A stretch of DNA of 64,000 nucleotides, from NCBI RefSeq assembly GCF_031157315.1, contig NZ_JAVIFU010000034.1, positions 1 to 64,000 on the forward strand, in the 5' to 3' direction. The stretch's first letter is position 1. Every line of letters starts with the position of its first letter. Both the position numbers and the translations under genes were made by a program. The notes under the pieces were generated by a model that was not told the DNA's origin, did no database searches, and saw only the letters and a program-made list of their open reading frames with translations. Positions 1 to 8,556 of this stretch are shown piece after piece. The stretch is from Paenibacillus sp. LHD-38 (GTDB lineage Bacteria > Bacillota > Bacilli > Paenibacillales > Paenibacillaceae).

Positions 1-85
1 AAGACGACGAGGTTGATAGGTTCGGGGTGGAAGCACAGCAATGTGTGCAGCTGACGAATACTAATCGGTCGAGGGCTTATCCTAA
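1..85 (+). rRNA. 23S ribosomal RNA, 3' end only
   Basis: The first bases are the conserved 3' terminal segment of 23S rRNA (the GACGACGAGGTTGATAGG region followed by the GACGAATACTAATCGGTCGAG end). The gene begins outside the window, so only about 85 nt are present. It is followed by about 100 nt of spacer and 5S rRNA, so this is the distal end of an rrn operon read to the right. Confidence 0.95.
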
Positions 86-184
86 ACACGTTTGCATGGA
101 CCCATACATCCGGCAGACAACAGCTAAAAAGGTTTCAGCAAACCTAACTTTCGTATCCAGTTTTCAGCGTGCAAATACGCTACG

Positions 185-301
185 TTTGGTGGCGATGGCG
201 GAGGGGAACCACACGTTCCCATACCGAACACGACCGTTAAGCCCTCCAGCGCCAATGGTACTTAGACCGCAGGGTCTTGGGAGAGTAGGACGTCGCCAAG
301 C
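185..301 (+). rRNA. rrf: 5S ribosomal RNA
   Basis: A 117-nt segment has the Firmicutes 5S pattern: a 5' TTTGGTGGCGATGGCGGAGG start, the CCGAACACGACCGTTAAGCC core and the GGGAGAGTAGGACGTCGCCAAGC 3' end, whose GGCGAC pairs with the 5' strand. It sits just after the 23S end and just before a strong terminator, as expected for the last gene of an rrn operon. The ends are accurate to a few bases. Confidence 0.95.
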
Positions 302-309
302 ACGAGAGA

Positions 310-339
310 CCTATCGCATGTGATGCGATAGGTTTTTTT
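310..339 (+). terminator. rrn operon terminator
   Basis: A perfect 9-bp stem (CCTATCGCA / TGCGATAGG, loop TGTGA) is followed directly by seven T. It closes the rRNA operon. Confidence 0.92.
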
Positions 340-389
340 GTTGTTTATGCGTTATGATAGAGCTATATGGAATGAGGAGGCGTTTCTTA

Positions 390-1583
390 GTGGCAAAGCA
401 AATTGAAATTAAGCATATGACTATGGAGCATTTTTATGACAGTATGGCATTATCGCAATTTGCATTTCAGTATGAGAGATCAGCTGATGAACTTGAAAAA
501 TCTAAGGAGCAGTTTGAATTGGAGCCTGCAGTAAGGTATGCGGCGTATGTCGATAATAAATTTGCAGCGCAAGCTGCAATACTGGAGCTTCAAACTTACA
601 TAGGCGGAGAAACTTTTGAAATGGGAGGGCTTGCCGGGGTTGCGACATGGCCAGAGTATAGAAGGCAAGGATTAGTAGCTCAAATCATAAATCAAGCGCT
701 TCTCGAAATGAAATCCAAGGGCCAGTTAATTTCATTTCTGCATCCTTTTTCGTTTGGTTTCTATCGTAAATTTGGCTGGGAGACTTATACCGAACATAAA
801 ACTTACATGATTAAGTCAGAGCAGCTGCCTGCGAGAACTGCTTACGAGGGCAGGATTGAGCGATTTGATGGCGACTATAGCATAATAAGTGTTATATACC
901 ATGCTTATGCATCAAAGTATAATGGTTCGTTGGTGCGTACGGAGTTATGGTGGAAATATAGAATTGGGAAAAGAAAGCCTGGGCAGATCGGTCTGTATTA
1001 TGATAAAGCCGGCGATGCGATTGGCTATGTGATTTATGAAGTGAAAAATAGCCGATTATCGGTCCATGAGCTCATATACTTAAATGAAGAGGCAAGAGGC
1101 GCATTATGGTCGTTTATTTCGCAGCATGATTCAATGATCAATGAGCTCACCATTACGGTACCATCGGATGATCAGCTTCCATTTTTATTGTCTGATCCGA
1201 GAATTAAGCAGGAGATCATTCCTTATTTTATGGCGCGTGTCGTGGACGCAGAGAAGTTTATTGACCGCTATTCCTTTACGGCATCGAATGCCAACGAACA
1301 AATTCCAATACGGTTAATCGATGAGCAAGCCACTTGGAATGACGGCTGTTATTTGCTCCAAATAGATACAGCTGGCAAAGGTGTTTTTACCCGTTTGGAC
1401 GAAAATGCTGCCATAGAAAATGCATTAAAAATGGATATTGGGTCTTTTACAACGATGCTTTTAGGGTACCTGAGGCCAACCGAACTCGCCCAATTTGCAC
1501 GAATTGAAGGAGATACTGAGCTGATTAAACGCTTACAAGATCGTATTCCCGAACGAACAACGTATTTACCCGACTTTTTCTAA
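390..1583 (+). CDS. Eis-type GNAT N-acetyltransferase
   Basis: A 397-residue protein of the Eis-like group: an N-terminal GNAT domain, a second GNAT-like half and an SCP2-like C-terminal domain, the usual length for the family. The acetyl-CoA loop is visible as ATWPEYRRQGLVAQ (near residue 90), matching the R-x-x-G-x-G/A pattern. Eis enzymes acetylate amines, including aminoglycosides and peptides; the substrate here cannot be read from sequence. An ATG lies upstream at 354, but GTG at 390 is preferred because GAGGAGG lies 9 nt before it. The gene occupies the position of yaaC in Bacillus (between rrn and guaB) but is not a yaaC homologue. Confidence 0.82.
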   Translation: MAKQIEIKHMTMEHFYDSMALSQFAFQYERSADELEKSKEQFELEPAVRYAAYVDNKFAAQAAILELQTYIGGETFEMGGLAGVATWPEYRRQGLVAQIINQALLEMKSKGQLISFLHPFSFGFYRKFGWETYTEHKTYMIKSEQLPARTAYEGRIERFDGDYSIISVIYHAYASKYNGSLVRTELWWKYRIGKRKPGQIGLYYDKAGDAIGYVIYEVKNSRLSVHELIYLNEEARGALWSFISQHDSMINELTITVPSDDQLPFLLSDPRIKQEIIPYFMARVVDAEKFIDRYSFTASNANEQIPIRLIDEQATWNDGCYLLQIDTAGKGVFTRLDENAAIENALKMDIGSFTTMLLGYLRPTELAQFARIEGDTELIKRLQDRIPERTTYLPDFF

Positions 1584-1650
1584 AGAAATACCATTCAGCG
1601 AGTCTTCCAAATGGAGTATAAAGTGGATGTAACAAAGCTATTCATCAGCC

Positions 1651-1679
1651 TTGACAGCCTATACCCCCTCTGCTAATAT
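1651..1679 (+). promoter_or_regulatory. sigma-A promoter of guaB
   Basis: TTGACA (1651-1656), a 17-bp spacer, then TAATAT (1674-1679) preceded by TGC, an extended -10. This is a near-consensus housekeeping promoter about 50 bp before the guaB start. Confidence 0.85.
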
Positions 1680-1728
1680 TGCTAATAATATATGTGAGAC
1701 GTACTTAAATTAAGGGAGGAACATACTC

Positions 1729-3186
1729 GTGTGGGAAACGAAATTCGCCAAAGAAGGGCTAACGTTTGACGACGTCCTGCTTATTCCGCGTAAATCAGAA
1801 GTGCTGCCTAGAGAAGTTGACATCTCGATTCGATTAAGCGAGAACATTAAGCTAAACATTCCGCTCATTAGCGCTGGCATGGACACCGTTACAGAAGCCG
1901 CATTGGCGATTGCAATAGCGCGTGAGGGCGGTATCGGCATTATCCATAAGAACATGTCGATTGCGCAGCAAGCAGAGGAAGTAGACCGCGTAAAACGTTC
2001 GGAGAGCGGTGTAATTACAAATCCATTCTCGCTTACGCCTGATCACCATGTTTATGACGCAGAAGAGTTGATGGGAAAATACCGCATCTCAGGCGTGCCG
2101 ATTGTTGACCAAGATAAGAAGCTTGTCGGCATTTTGACCAATCGTGATTTGCGTTTTGTACATGATTATTCCATTAAAATCAATGAAGTCATGACTCGCA
2201 ATAACCTTGTTACAGCACCTGTAGGCACTACGCTTCAGGAAGCTGAAGTATTGCTTCAGAAACATAAGATCGAGAAGCTTCCACTCATCGATGAGTCGAA
2301 CACGCTTAAAGGTCTTATTACAATAAAAGATATCGAAAAAGCGATTCAGTTCCCGAACGCGGCTAAAGATAAGCATGGTCGTCTGCTTTGCGGAGCAGCG
2401 GTAGGGATCTCGAAGGATACAATGGATCGTGCGGAAGCCCTGGTACAATCAGGTATTGATGTACTTGTTGTCGATTCGGCGCACGGCCACCACATTAACA
2501 TTTTGGACGCAGTTCGCAAGCTTCGTGCTGCTTACCCGGATCTTACGATTATTGCGGGTAACGTTGCGACAGGAGAGGCTACACGTGATCTTATTGAAGC
2601 TGGCGCATCTGTAATTAAAGTCGGTATCGGTCCAGGATCGATTTGTACGACTCGTGTCATTGCAGGTATCGGTGTTCCACAAATTACAGCAATTTACGAT
2701 TGTGCATCGGTAGCTCGTGAATACAACATTCCGGTTATTGCAGACGGTGGTATTAAGTATTCTGGTGACATCACGAAAGCTATCGCATCTGGAGCAAGCG
2801 CGATTATGATCGGAAGCTTGTTTGCAGGCACAGCCGAAAGCCCTGGCGAAACGGAAATTTTCCAAGGACGCAGCTTTAAAGTATATCGCGGCATGGGCTC
2901 GATCGGCGCTATGAAAGAAGGAAGCAAGGATCGTTACTTCCAAGAAAACGAAAGTAAGCTTGTTCCTGAAGGTATTGAAGGTCGTGTTCCTTACAAAGGA
3001 CCGCTTGCGGACACGGTTCATCAGTTGCTAGGCGGCTTGCGTTCCGGCATGGGCTATTGCGGTACATCCTCACTGGACGAGCTTAAGAATGAAACGCAAT
3101 TTGTTCGCATTACAGGATCTGGCCTTCGCGAAAGCCATCCTCATGATGTGCAAATTACGAAAGAAGCTCCGAACTACTCTCTATAA
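1729..3186 (+). CDS. guaB: IMP dehydrogenase
   Basis: Converts IMP to XMP with NAD+, the committed step of guanine nucleotide synthesis in the cytoplasm. The 485 residues give the full family architecture: TIM barrel, a CBS-domain pair inserted at about residues 95-205, and the catalytic loop GPGSICTTR with the nucleophilic cysteine at 306. The active-site flap RYFQE follows. GTG at 1729 is the start, with GGGAGGA 8 nt upstream and a strong sigma-A promoter before it; ATG codons further in would remove the conserved FDDVLL start. It is a monocistronic unit ending at a terminator at 3211-3257. No purine riboswitch or other leader is visible in the 50-nt 5' region. Confidence 0.97.
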   Translation: MWETKFAKEGLTFDDVLLIPRKSEVLPREVDISIRLSENIKLNIPLISAGMDTVTEAALAIAIAREGGIGIIHKNMSIAQQAEEVDRVKRSESGVITNPFSLTPDHHVYDAEELMGKYRISGVPIVDQDKKLVGILTNRDLRFVHDYSIKINEVMTRNNLVTAPVGTTLQEAEVLLQKHKIEKLPLIDESNTLKGLITIKDIEKAIQFPNAAKDKHGRLLCGAAVGISKDTMDRAEALVQSGIDVLVVDSAHGHHINILDAVRKLRAAYPDLTIIAGNVATGEATRDLIEAGASVIKVGIGPGSICTTRVIAGIGVPQITAIYDCASVAREYNIPVIADGGIKYSGDITKAIASGASAIMIGSLFAGTAESPGETEIFQGRSFKVYRGMGSIGAMKEGSKDRYFQENESKLVPEGIEGRVPYKGPLADTVHQLLGGLRSGMGYCGTSSLDELKNETQFVRITGSGLRESHPHDVQITKEAPNYSL

Positions 3187-3210
3187 TTTACATTTATTTA
3201 ATAGGAATGA

Positions 3211-3257
3211 ACAAGGACAGGGAAAGCGATCGAGTCGCTATTCCTTGTCTTTTTTTA
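3211..3257 (+). terminator. terminator of guaB
   Basis: ACAAGGA...AAGCGA pairs with TCGCT...TCCTTGT around a short loop and is followed by about eight T. Confidence 0.85.
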
Positions 3258-3362
3258 TGAAGGATTACTCATTCTTCTAACGCCTTGAAGAGGTTTAATT
3301 GTTAGGGTTTGATATGTTACAATTAACAACGGACAAACCAAGTGGGAAAAGGGGAGACGACG

Positions 3363-4661
3363 TTGAAGGAAATGGTAAGACCGGTTCGGTTAAAGTCGGT
3401 CATCGCTGCAAGTTTGGCGGTTTGGATGGTAATGCTGTCGCTTGGTTCTGCGGTGGCGCTGGCGAATGGATACGAAGGAAGACCTAGCACGGAAAATTCT
3501 TTAGGCTTGCAGGTCAAAGCAGCTATTTTAATTGACGCGGAATCCGGTCAAGTTTTGTATGAGGTTAATTCAGAGGAACCGCTTCCTGCGGCAAGTATGA
3601 CTAAGCTAATGACGGAATATATCGTACTTGAAGAAATTACGAATGAGCGTCTATCCTGGGATGATGTAGTGACAACAAGCGAAGAAGCTGCCTCTACGCC
3701 GCCGGATGGCTCATCCGTATTTCTAGCACAAGGCGATCAACATACGGTTAGAGATTTATATAAAGCGATGGCAGTAGGCTCAGCTAATGATGCAACGATT
3801 GCTCTAGCTTCTCAAATTGCGGGCAGCGAACAAGGCTTCGTAACCAAAATGAATGAAATGGCGGATAAACTCGGACTTAAAACGGCCATTTTTACAAGTG
3901 CAACGGGACTATCGGAGACTACGGTGATCTCTGCTTCCGAAATGGCCAAGCTGGCTCAAATCATTTTGAACGAACATCCGGAGTTTTTGGAATATTCGAA
4001 GCTGCAGGAATATGAATTCCGTGAGCGTGACGAAAATCCTATCGTTAACATCAACTGGATGTTGGGCACGAACGTAAATCAAACAGGACTTAAGCATTTA
4101 GCCTATGAAGGCGTTGACGGAATGAAGACAGGCTTTATCAATTCAGCCGGCTACAACTTTACGGGCACGGTTAAACAGGGCGAACAGCGCTTTATAAGTG
4201 TTGTTATGGATACAGCAACCAAGTCCGCCCGTTTTAACGAAACGGCAAAGATGTACAACTACGGTTTCAGCACTTTTGAGAAAAAGACGGTGCTTCCGCC
4301 AAAATCCGTGGTAGAAACGGTACAAACGGTTAAGATTAAGAAGGGTAAAAAGAAATCCCTTCCGGTAGTAACGGACAAGGATATTACTTTCATGGTGAAA
4401 AAGGGCTCAGAGCCTAAGATCGAGGTTGTAGAGAGCAAAGTGAAAACCGAGGACGATCTTGTTGCTCCAATCCCGGTAGGCACAGTAGTTGGAACGGTTA
4501 CCTACAAGTATACGGATGCGGAAACAAAGCAAGAATTGAAGCATACCGTGAACTTGATCACGACTGAAGACGGACAAAAAGCAGGTTGGTTCCGTTTGAT
4601 GTTCCGCGCTATCGGCAATTTTTTTGCAGGTTTGTTTAACGGAATCGTCAATTTGTTCTAA
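3363..4661 (+). CDS. dacA: D-alanyl-D-alanine carboxypeptidase (PBP5 type)
   Basis: Removes the terminal D-Ala from peptidoglycan stem peptides on the outer face of the membrane, limiting cross-linking. The 432 residues show a signal peptide (LKSVIAASLAVWMVMLSLGSAVALA), then the S11 motifs SMTK (Ser78, Lys81), SAN (140-142) and KTG (255-257), the PBP5 beta-rich C-terminal domain and a terminal amphipathic helix (last ~25 residues) that anchors the protein to the membrane. TTG at 3363 is chosen because AAGGGGAG lies 6 nt upstream; a GTG at 3342 has no site. Its place between guaB and pdxS is that of Bacillus dacA. Confidence 0.95.
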   Translation: MKEMVRPVRLKSVIAASLAVWMVMLSLGSAVALANGYEGRPSTENSLGLQVKAAILIDAESGQVLYEVNSEEPLPAASMTKLMTEYIVLEEITNERLSWDDVVTTSEEAASTPPDGSSVFLAQGDQHTVRDLYKAMAVGSANDATIALASQIAGSEQGFVTKMNEMADKLGLKTAIFTSATGLSETTVISASEMAKLAQIILNEHPEFLEYSKLQEYEFRERDENPIVNINWMLGTNVNQTGLKHLAYEGVDGMKTGFINSAGYNFTGTVKQGEQRFISVVMDTATKSARFNETAKMYNYGFSTFEKKTVLPPKSVVETVQTVKIKKGKKKSLPVVTDKDITFMVKKGSEPKIEVVESKVKTEDDLVAPIPVGTVVGTVTYKYTDAETKQELKHTVNLITTEDGQKAGWFRLMFRAIGNFFAGLFNGIVNLF

Positions 4662-4698
4662 TCCGAGTAATGAACATGGAAATAAAGTAAATCAAGGC

Positions 4699-4727
4699 TT
4701 GTCGATTAATCTTGGTTCCTGTAAAAT
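4699..4727 (+). promoter_or_regulatory. probable sigma-A promoter of pdxST
   Basis: TTGTCG (4699-4704), 17 bp, TAAAAT (4722-4727), about 63 bp ahead of pdxS. It is a good but not perfect match. Confidence 0.6.
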
Positions 4728-4789
4728 CAATGGTTAGAACAACTGCGGTAATATACATTTTAATGGATGAAAATAGGAGGATTTCAAGC

Positions 4790-5671
4790 ATGGAAACAGG
4801 TACATCGCGCGTAAAACGCGGCATGGCAGAAATGCAAAAAGGCGGCGTCATAATGGACGTTATGAGCGCCGAGCAAGCGAAGGTAGCAGAAGCAGCAGGG
4901 GCAACAGCGGTAATGGCACTTGAGCGCGTCCCTTCCGAAATTCGTGCAGCTGGCGGAGTCGCTCGTATGGCTGACCCGACAATTGTAGAAGAAGTTATGA
5001 AAGTCGTTTCTATTCCAGTTATGGCAAAGGCTCGTATCGGGCATTATGTAGAAGCTAAAGTGCTCGAATCACTGGGCGTTGACTATATCGATGAGAGTGA
5101 AGTGCTTACGCCAGCCGATGAAGTGTTCCACATCAGCAAGAATGAGTTTACGATTCCATTCGTATGCGGAGCGAAAGATCTTGGAGAAGCTTTGCGCCGT
5201 ATTCAAGAAGGAGCTGCAATGCTTCGTACGAAGGGTGAACCAGGAACAGGCAATATCGTAGAGGCTGTTCGTCACCTTCGTCTAATCAATGGTCAAATTC
5301 GTAAAATTCAAGGCTTGTCGAAGGACGAGCTTTATCATGAAGCTAAAATTCTTGGCGTAGCTTATGAATTGCTGCTTAACGTACATGAGACTGGCAAGCT
5401 TCCAGTGGTTAACTTCGCAGCAGGCGGAGTAGCTACACCTTCCGATGCAGCTTTGATGATGCATCTTGGAGCAGACGGCGTATTCGTTGGATCCGGTATT
5501 TTCACATCGGAAAACCCAGAGAAATTCGCTCGTGCAATCGTTGAAGCAACTACTCATTATCAAGATTACAAGCTAATTGCTGAAGTATCGAAAAACTTGG
5601 GAGCTGCTATGAAGGGGATTGAAATTTCCAAGCTTAACTCTTCTGAGCGCATGCAGGACCGCGGTATCTAA
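4790..5671 (+). CDS. pdxS: Pyridoxal 5'-phosphate synthase subunit PdxS
   Basis: Lyase subunit of the DXP-independent PLP synthase: it condenses ribose 5-phosphate, glyceraldehyde 3-phosphate and ammonia from PdxT into PLP. At 293 residues it is full length. The two catalytic lysines are Lys80 (VMAKARIGH) and Lys148 (RTKGEPGTG); the TGNIVEAVRH phosphate loop follows. ATG at 4790 is chosen because AATAGGAGG lies 9 nt upstream; the frame is open further upstream but without a site. It is the first gene of a pdxS-pdxT operon and holds the Bacillus position between dacA and serS. Confidence 0.97.
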   Translation: METGTSRVKRGMAEMQKGGVIMDVMSAEQAKVAEAAGATAVMALERVPSEIRAAGGVARMADPTIVEEVMKVVSIPVMAKARIGHYVEAKVLESLGVDYIDESEVLTPADEVFHISKNEFTIPFVCGAKDLGEALRRIQEGAAMLRTKGEPGTGNIVEAVRHLRLINGQIRKIQGLSKDELYHEAKILGVAYELLLNVHETGKLPVVNFAAGGVATPSDAALMMHLGADGVFVGSGIFTSENPEKFARAIVEATTHYQDYKLIAEVSKNLGAAMKGIEISKLNSSERMQDRGI

Positions 5672-5689
5672 TAGTTGTAATATGCAGGT

Positions 5690-5718
5690 GCCGGCTTAGC
5701 GCGTATAGCGCTGCCGGC
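5690..5718 (+). other. strong intercistronic hairpin between pdxS and pdxT
   Basis: GCCGGC-tt-AGCGC / GCGCT-GCCGGC forms an 11-bp GC-rich stem with a 5-nt loop. No T run follows, so it looks like an mRNA stabiliser or partial attenuator inside the operon, not a full terminator (inference). Confidence 0.6.
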
Positions 5719-5748
5719 CCTTGCCCGTAAAGGAAGGCGATTATAGCA

Positions 5749-6333
5749 ATGAAGATAGGCGTACTGGCGCTTCAAGGCGCTGTGGCAGAACATATACGAA
5801 GCTTAGAATTGGCGGGCGCAGAGGCGGTCGCCGTTAAGCGGGTTGAGGAGCTTGAAGAGCTGCAGGGTCTTGTTATTCCCGGTGGCGAGAGCACGACAAT
5901 CGGTAAGCTGATGCGGAAATACGGCTTTATGGAAGCCATTGCGGATTTCTCTGCACAGGGCAAGCCATTGTTCGGCACTTGTGCAGGCCTTATCGTTTTG
6001 GCGGATCAGATTGAAGGACAAGAGGATGCGCATTTACGTCTCATGGACATGACGGTTGCCAGGAATGCTTTTGGCCGGCAGCAGGAAAGCTTTGAGACGG
6101 ACTTGGATGTAAAGGGTATTGACGAGCCTGTTCGCGCAGTCTTTATCCGAGCGCCCTTGATCAAAAAAGTCGGTTCTGACGTTGAGGTATTGTCTACATA
6201 CAGAGACGAGATCGTTACGGCTAGACAAGGACATCTTCTTGCTGTTTCGTATCATCCGGAGCTTACCGATGATTTTAGGCTGCATACTTATTTCGTTGAC
6301 ATGGTGAAGGAAGCAGCTGCAGGTAAAGAGTAG
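5749..6333 (+). CDS. pdxT: Pyridoxal 5'-phosphate synthase glutaminase subunit PdxT
   Basis: Class I glutaminase that hydrolyses glutamine and passes ammonia to PdxS. The 194 residues match the family. The triad is visible: Cys78 in GTCAG, and His169 and Glu171 in SYHPEL. The GGESTTIG loop that binds glutamine is near residue 46. ATG at 5749 follows AGGAAGG by 11 nt. It lies 77 nt after pdxS with a GC-rich hairpin in the gap, which may set the subunit ratio. Confidence 0.97.
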   Translation: MKIGVLALQGAVAEHIRSLELAGAEAVAVKRVEELEELQGLVIPGGESTTIGKLMRKYGFMEAIADFSAQGKPLFGTCAGLIVLADQIEGQEDAHLRLMDMTVARNAFGRQQESFETDLDVKGIDEPVRAVFIRAPLIKKVGSDVEVLSTYRDEIVTARQGHLLAVSYHPELTDDFRLHTYFVDMVKEAAAGKE

Positions 6334-6385
6334 GATTTACAAAAATATTATAAAATCATTCCCTTCAGAGAGGGGCTTTTGAAAC

Positions 6386-7672
6386 GTGCTGGATGTTAAA
6401 TTGTTAAGAAATGAGTTCGAGAAAGTGGAGACAGCACTTCGCAACCGCGGGGCTTCACTCGATCTAATCGTTAATTTCCCTGTGCTTGATACGAAGCGCC
6501 GCGATCTTATTCAGGAAACGGAACAGCTAAAAAGCCGTCGTAATACGGTATCGCAAGAAGTAGCCAAGCTCAAAAGAACGGGAGAGGATGCCGAATCACT
6601 CATTGTTGAGATGAGAGAGGTTGGCGACCGGATTAAAGAGCTGGATGATGAACTGCGTGAGCTAGAAACGCAAGTGGAGGAGCTTACGCTAGCGATTCCG
6701 AATATTCCTAGCGATAGCGTTCCGATCGGTAAATCGGAGGAGGACAATGTAGAGCTTCGCAAAAACGGCGAAGTGCCTAGCTTTGACTTCGAGCCGAAGC
6801 CGCATTGGGAAGTTGCGCAAGCGCTCGGTATTTTGGATTTCGAGCGTGCGGCAAAGGTAACAGGTTCGCGGTTTACATTCTACCGGGGCCTTGGCGCGCG
6901 TCTTGAGCGTGCGTTGATTAGCTTTATGATGGACTTGCATAGCGATAAGCACGGCTATGAAGAGGTGCTGCCTCCTTATATCGTTAATCGCGACAGCTTG
7001 GTCGGAACGGGACAGCTTCCAAAATTTGAAGAGGATTTGTTCAAAATATCCGATTCCGATTATTTTCTAATTCCAACGGCTGAGGTACCGGTTACGAACC
7101 TCCATCGGGAAGAGATTTTGACGGCTGAGGAGCTTCCTAAGTATTTTGTGGCCTACAGCTCTTGCTTCCGTTCGGAAGCCGGATCTGCCGGTCGCGATAC
7201 ACGCGGCTTGATCCGTCAGCATCAGTTCAATAAGGTTGAGCTGATCAAACTGACGAAGCCCGAAGATTCCTACGACGAGCTCGAGAAGATGACAGCCAAT
7301 GCGGAGAAGGTTTTGCAGCTGCTGGGCCTGCCTTACCGGGTTCTGGCGCTTTGCACAGGCGATATGGGCTTCACGGCGGCCAAAACGTATGACCTTGAAG
7401 TCTGGCTGCCGAGTGCAGGCACATATCGGGAAATTTCGTCCTGCTCGAATGTTGAGGATTTCCAAGCCCGTCGCGCAGGTATTCGTTTCCGCAGAGATAC
7501 GAAAAGCAAGCCTGAATTCGTTCATACCTTGAATGGTTCTGGTTTAGCTGTCGGACGTACATTTGCGGCTATTATCGAGAACTTCCAACAAGCAGACGGG
7601 TCTGTGACCATTCCAGAGGTATTACGTCCGTATATGGGCGGAATCAGCTCGATTCCATCAGCTAAGCTTTAA
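6386..7672 (+). CDS. serS: Seryl-tRNA synthetase
   Basis: Charges tRNA-Ser with serine. The 428 residues show the class II layout: an N-terminal helical arm (about 1-110, rich in Arg/Glu, antiparallel coiled coil that contacts the long variable arm of tRNA-Ser), then the catalytic domain with motif 2 (SSCFRSEAGSAGRDTRG) and motif 3 (GLAVGRTFAAIIENF). GTG at 6386 is the start, with AGAGGGG upstream. Only 52 nt separate it from pdxT and no T-box leader fits there, so it is probably co-transcribed or has a simple promoter. Its tRNA-Ser substrate is encoded directly downstream, as in Bacillus. Confidence 0.96.
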   Translation: MLDVKLLRNEFEKVETALRNRGASLDLIVNFPVLDTKRRDLIQETEQLKSRRNTVSQEVAKLKRTGEDAESLIVEMREVGDRIKELDDELRELETQVEELTLAIPNIPSDSVPIGKSEEDNVELRKNGEVPSFDFEPKPHWEVAQALGILDFERAAKVTGSRFTFYRGLGARLERALISFMMDLHSDKHGYEEVLPPYIVNRDSLVGTGQLPKFEEDLFKISDSDYFLIPTAEVPVTNLHREEILTAEELPKYFVAYSSCFRSEAGSAGRDTRGLIRQHQFNKVELIKLTKPEDSYDELEKMTANAEKVLQLLGLPYRVLALCTGDMGFTAAKTYDLEVWLPSAGTYREISSCSNVEDFQARRAGIRFRRDTKSKPEFVHTLNGSGLAVGRTFAAIIENFQQADGSVTIPEVLRPYMGGISSIPSAKL

Positions 7673-7688
7673 AATTTTTTTGCCGCAA

Positions 7689-7720
7689 GGTCAAAATATA
7701 GTTGCATTTATATTTTGACC
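7689..7720. repeat. perfect 12-bp inverted repeat overlapping a tRNA-Ser promoter
   Basis: GGTCAAAATATA and TATATTTTGACC are separated by 8 nt (GTTGCATT). The loop holds TTGCAT, the likely -35 of the tRNA-Ser promoter. The palindrome could be an operator or the stem of a weak terminator for serS; no T run follows on the plus strand. Confidence 0.75.
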
Positions 7721-7731
7721 TGTGGTACAAT
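7702..7731 (+). promoter_or_regulatory. probable promoter of tRNA-Ser
   Basis: TTGCAT (7702-7707), 18 bp, TACAAT (7726-7731), 24 bp before the tRNA. The -35 sits within the loop of the palindrome at 7689-7720. Confidence 0.55.
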
Positions 7732-7755
7732 ATCTCTTGTGACAATTAAATGTAC

Positions 7756-7844
7756 GGAGAGATACCGAAGCGGTCATAACGGGGCAGTCTTGAAAACTGT
7801 TAGGGTGCAAGCCCACGTGGGTTCGAGTCCCACTCTCTCCTCCA
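7756..7844 (+). tRNA. tRNA-Ser (UGA anticodon)
   Basis: An 89-nt class II tRNA. The acceptor stem GGAGAGA (7756-7762) pairs with TCTCTCC (7834-7840) and CCA is encoded (7842-7844). The anticodon stem GCAGT/ACTGT encloses CTTGAAA, giving anticodon TGA. A long variable arm precedes the GTTCGAGTC T-loop. The base before CCA appears to be T rather than the G usual for serine tRNAs, a small oddity. Confidence 0.95.
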
Positions 7845-7870
7845 TATTATTCTCAGAGTACATATGAACA

Positions 7871-7902
7871 AGCCCAGACGCTAAAGCGTTTGGGCTTTTT
7901 TT
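7871..7902 (+). terminator. terminator of tRNA-Ser
   Basis: AGCCCAgACGCT / AGCGTtTGGGCT with a 2-nt loop, one G-T mismatch position, followed by seven T. Confidence 0.85.
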
Positions 7903-7971
7903 GTAATAGTTCCCCTCGTATAAAATAATGCCGCTTTTCGCATGTTATACGATGTGGAGGTGCTTTATTAA

Positions 7972-8319
7972 ATGGGTAAATCAGATGAGCTGCAAATGAA
8001 TCAAGAAAACCTGGCAGATGCTTGGCGGCAAACCTTGCCGGAGATGTTAAACAGTGCGGATCGCAGCAAGGTGCTGCCTGACGAGTCCGATTCCAAGTCA
8101 CTGCGTGTGACAATTGAAACGGCGGGGCATCAAGCGTATTCGTTCGATTTTAAAGTAACTTATGTAGACAGCCGTGAGGTCAAGGTCGAGTTTATTGACG
8201 TAGAGAAGGACAAGATTTCAGTTGATGAACGCGGAGATGTCATTCAAGAGCTTATACAGGATTATACTAGACATTTGCATGAATGTGCGCAGGCGCTGCA
8301 GCGTTTGACGCATGTGTAG
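7972..8319 (+). CDS. Hypothetical protein, 115 residues
   Basis: A small soluble acidic protein that I do not recognise. It has no signal peptide or membrane segment; the middle (about residues 40-80) reads as alternating beta strands (RVTIETAGHQAYSFDFKVTY) and the C-terminus as a helix (VIQELIQDYTRHLHECAQALQRL). ATG at 7972 follows GTGGAGGTG. The next small gene's ribosome site overlaps its stop codon, so the two are probably translated from one mRNA with sspP downstream. Confidence 0.75.
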   Translation: MGKSDELQMNQENLADAWRQTLPEMLNSADRSKVLPDESDSKSLRVTIETAGHQAYSFDFKVTYVDSREVKVEFIDVEKDKISVDERGDVIQELIQDYTRHLHECAQALQRLTHV

Positions 8320-8334
8320 AGGAGAGAATAACCC

Positions 8335-8511
8335 ATGACGCAAGCTAAGGGAACTGCCGATAAAAATTTGTCCAATGTGGTGGATGCTCTGGCTGTAGAG
8401 CCGGTCAATAGTCACCAGGCTCAGCAGTTGCAGCAGGACAAAAACGATCGTCGTCATCAGGATGCTTTAAATCATGATCAGCCCGCCAATTTAGAGCATC
8501 AGAAGAGTTAG
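8335..8511 (+). CDS. Small hydrophilic protein, 58 residues
   Basis: A 58-codon reading frame starting ATG with GAGGAGAG 9 nt upstream, overlapping the previous stop codon. The protein is rich in Gln, Asn, Asp and His (HQAQQLQQDKNDRRHQDALN) and has no membrane segment. It lies between an unknown gene and an sspP-like spore gene, so a role in spores is possible, but nothing in the sequence proves one. I do not recognise the family. Confidence 0.65.
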   Translation: MTQAKGTADKNLSNVVDALAVEPVNSHQAQQLQQDKNDRRHQDALNHDQPANLEHQKS

Positions 8512-8556
8512 CAAATGCTGAAGTTAAAATAAAACCCTTACTGGAGGAGAATGTGT

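Noticed and set aside
27..323. 98-codon open frame across the rRNA end and 5S gene
   Set aside because: It lies inside 23S/5S rRNA and the spacer, which explain the sequence.
6334..6385. T-box leader for serS
   Set aside because: Only 52 nt separate pdxT and serS and no T-box motif (AGGGTGGNACCGCG) is visible.
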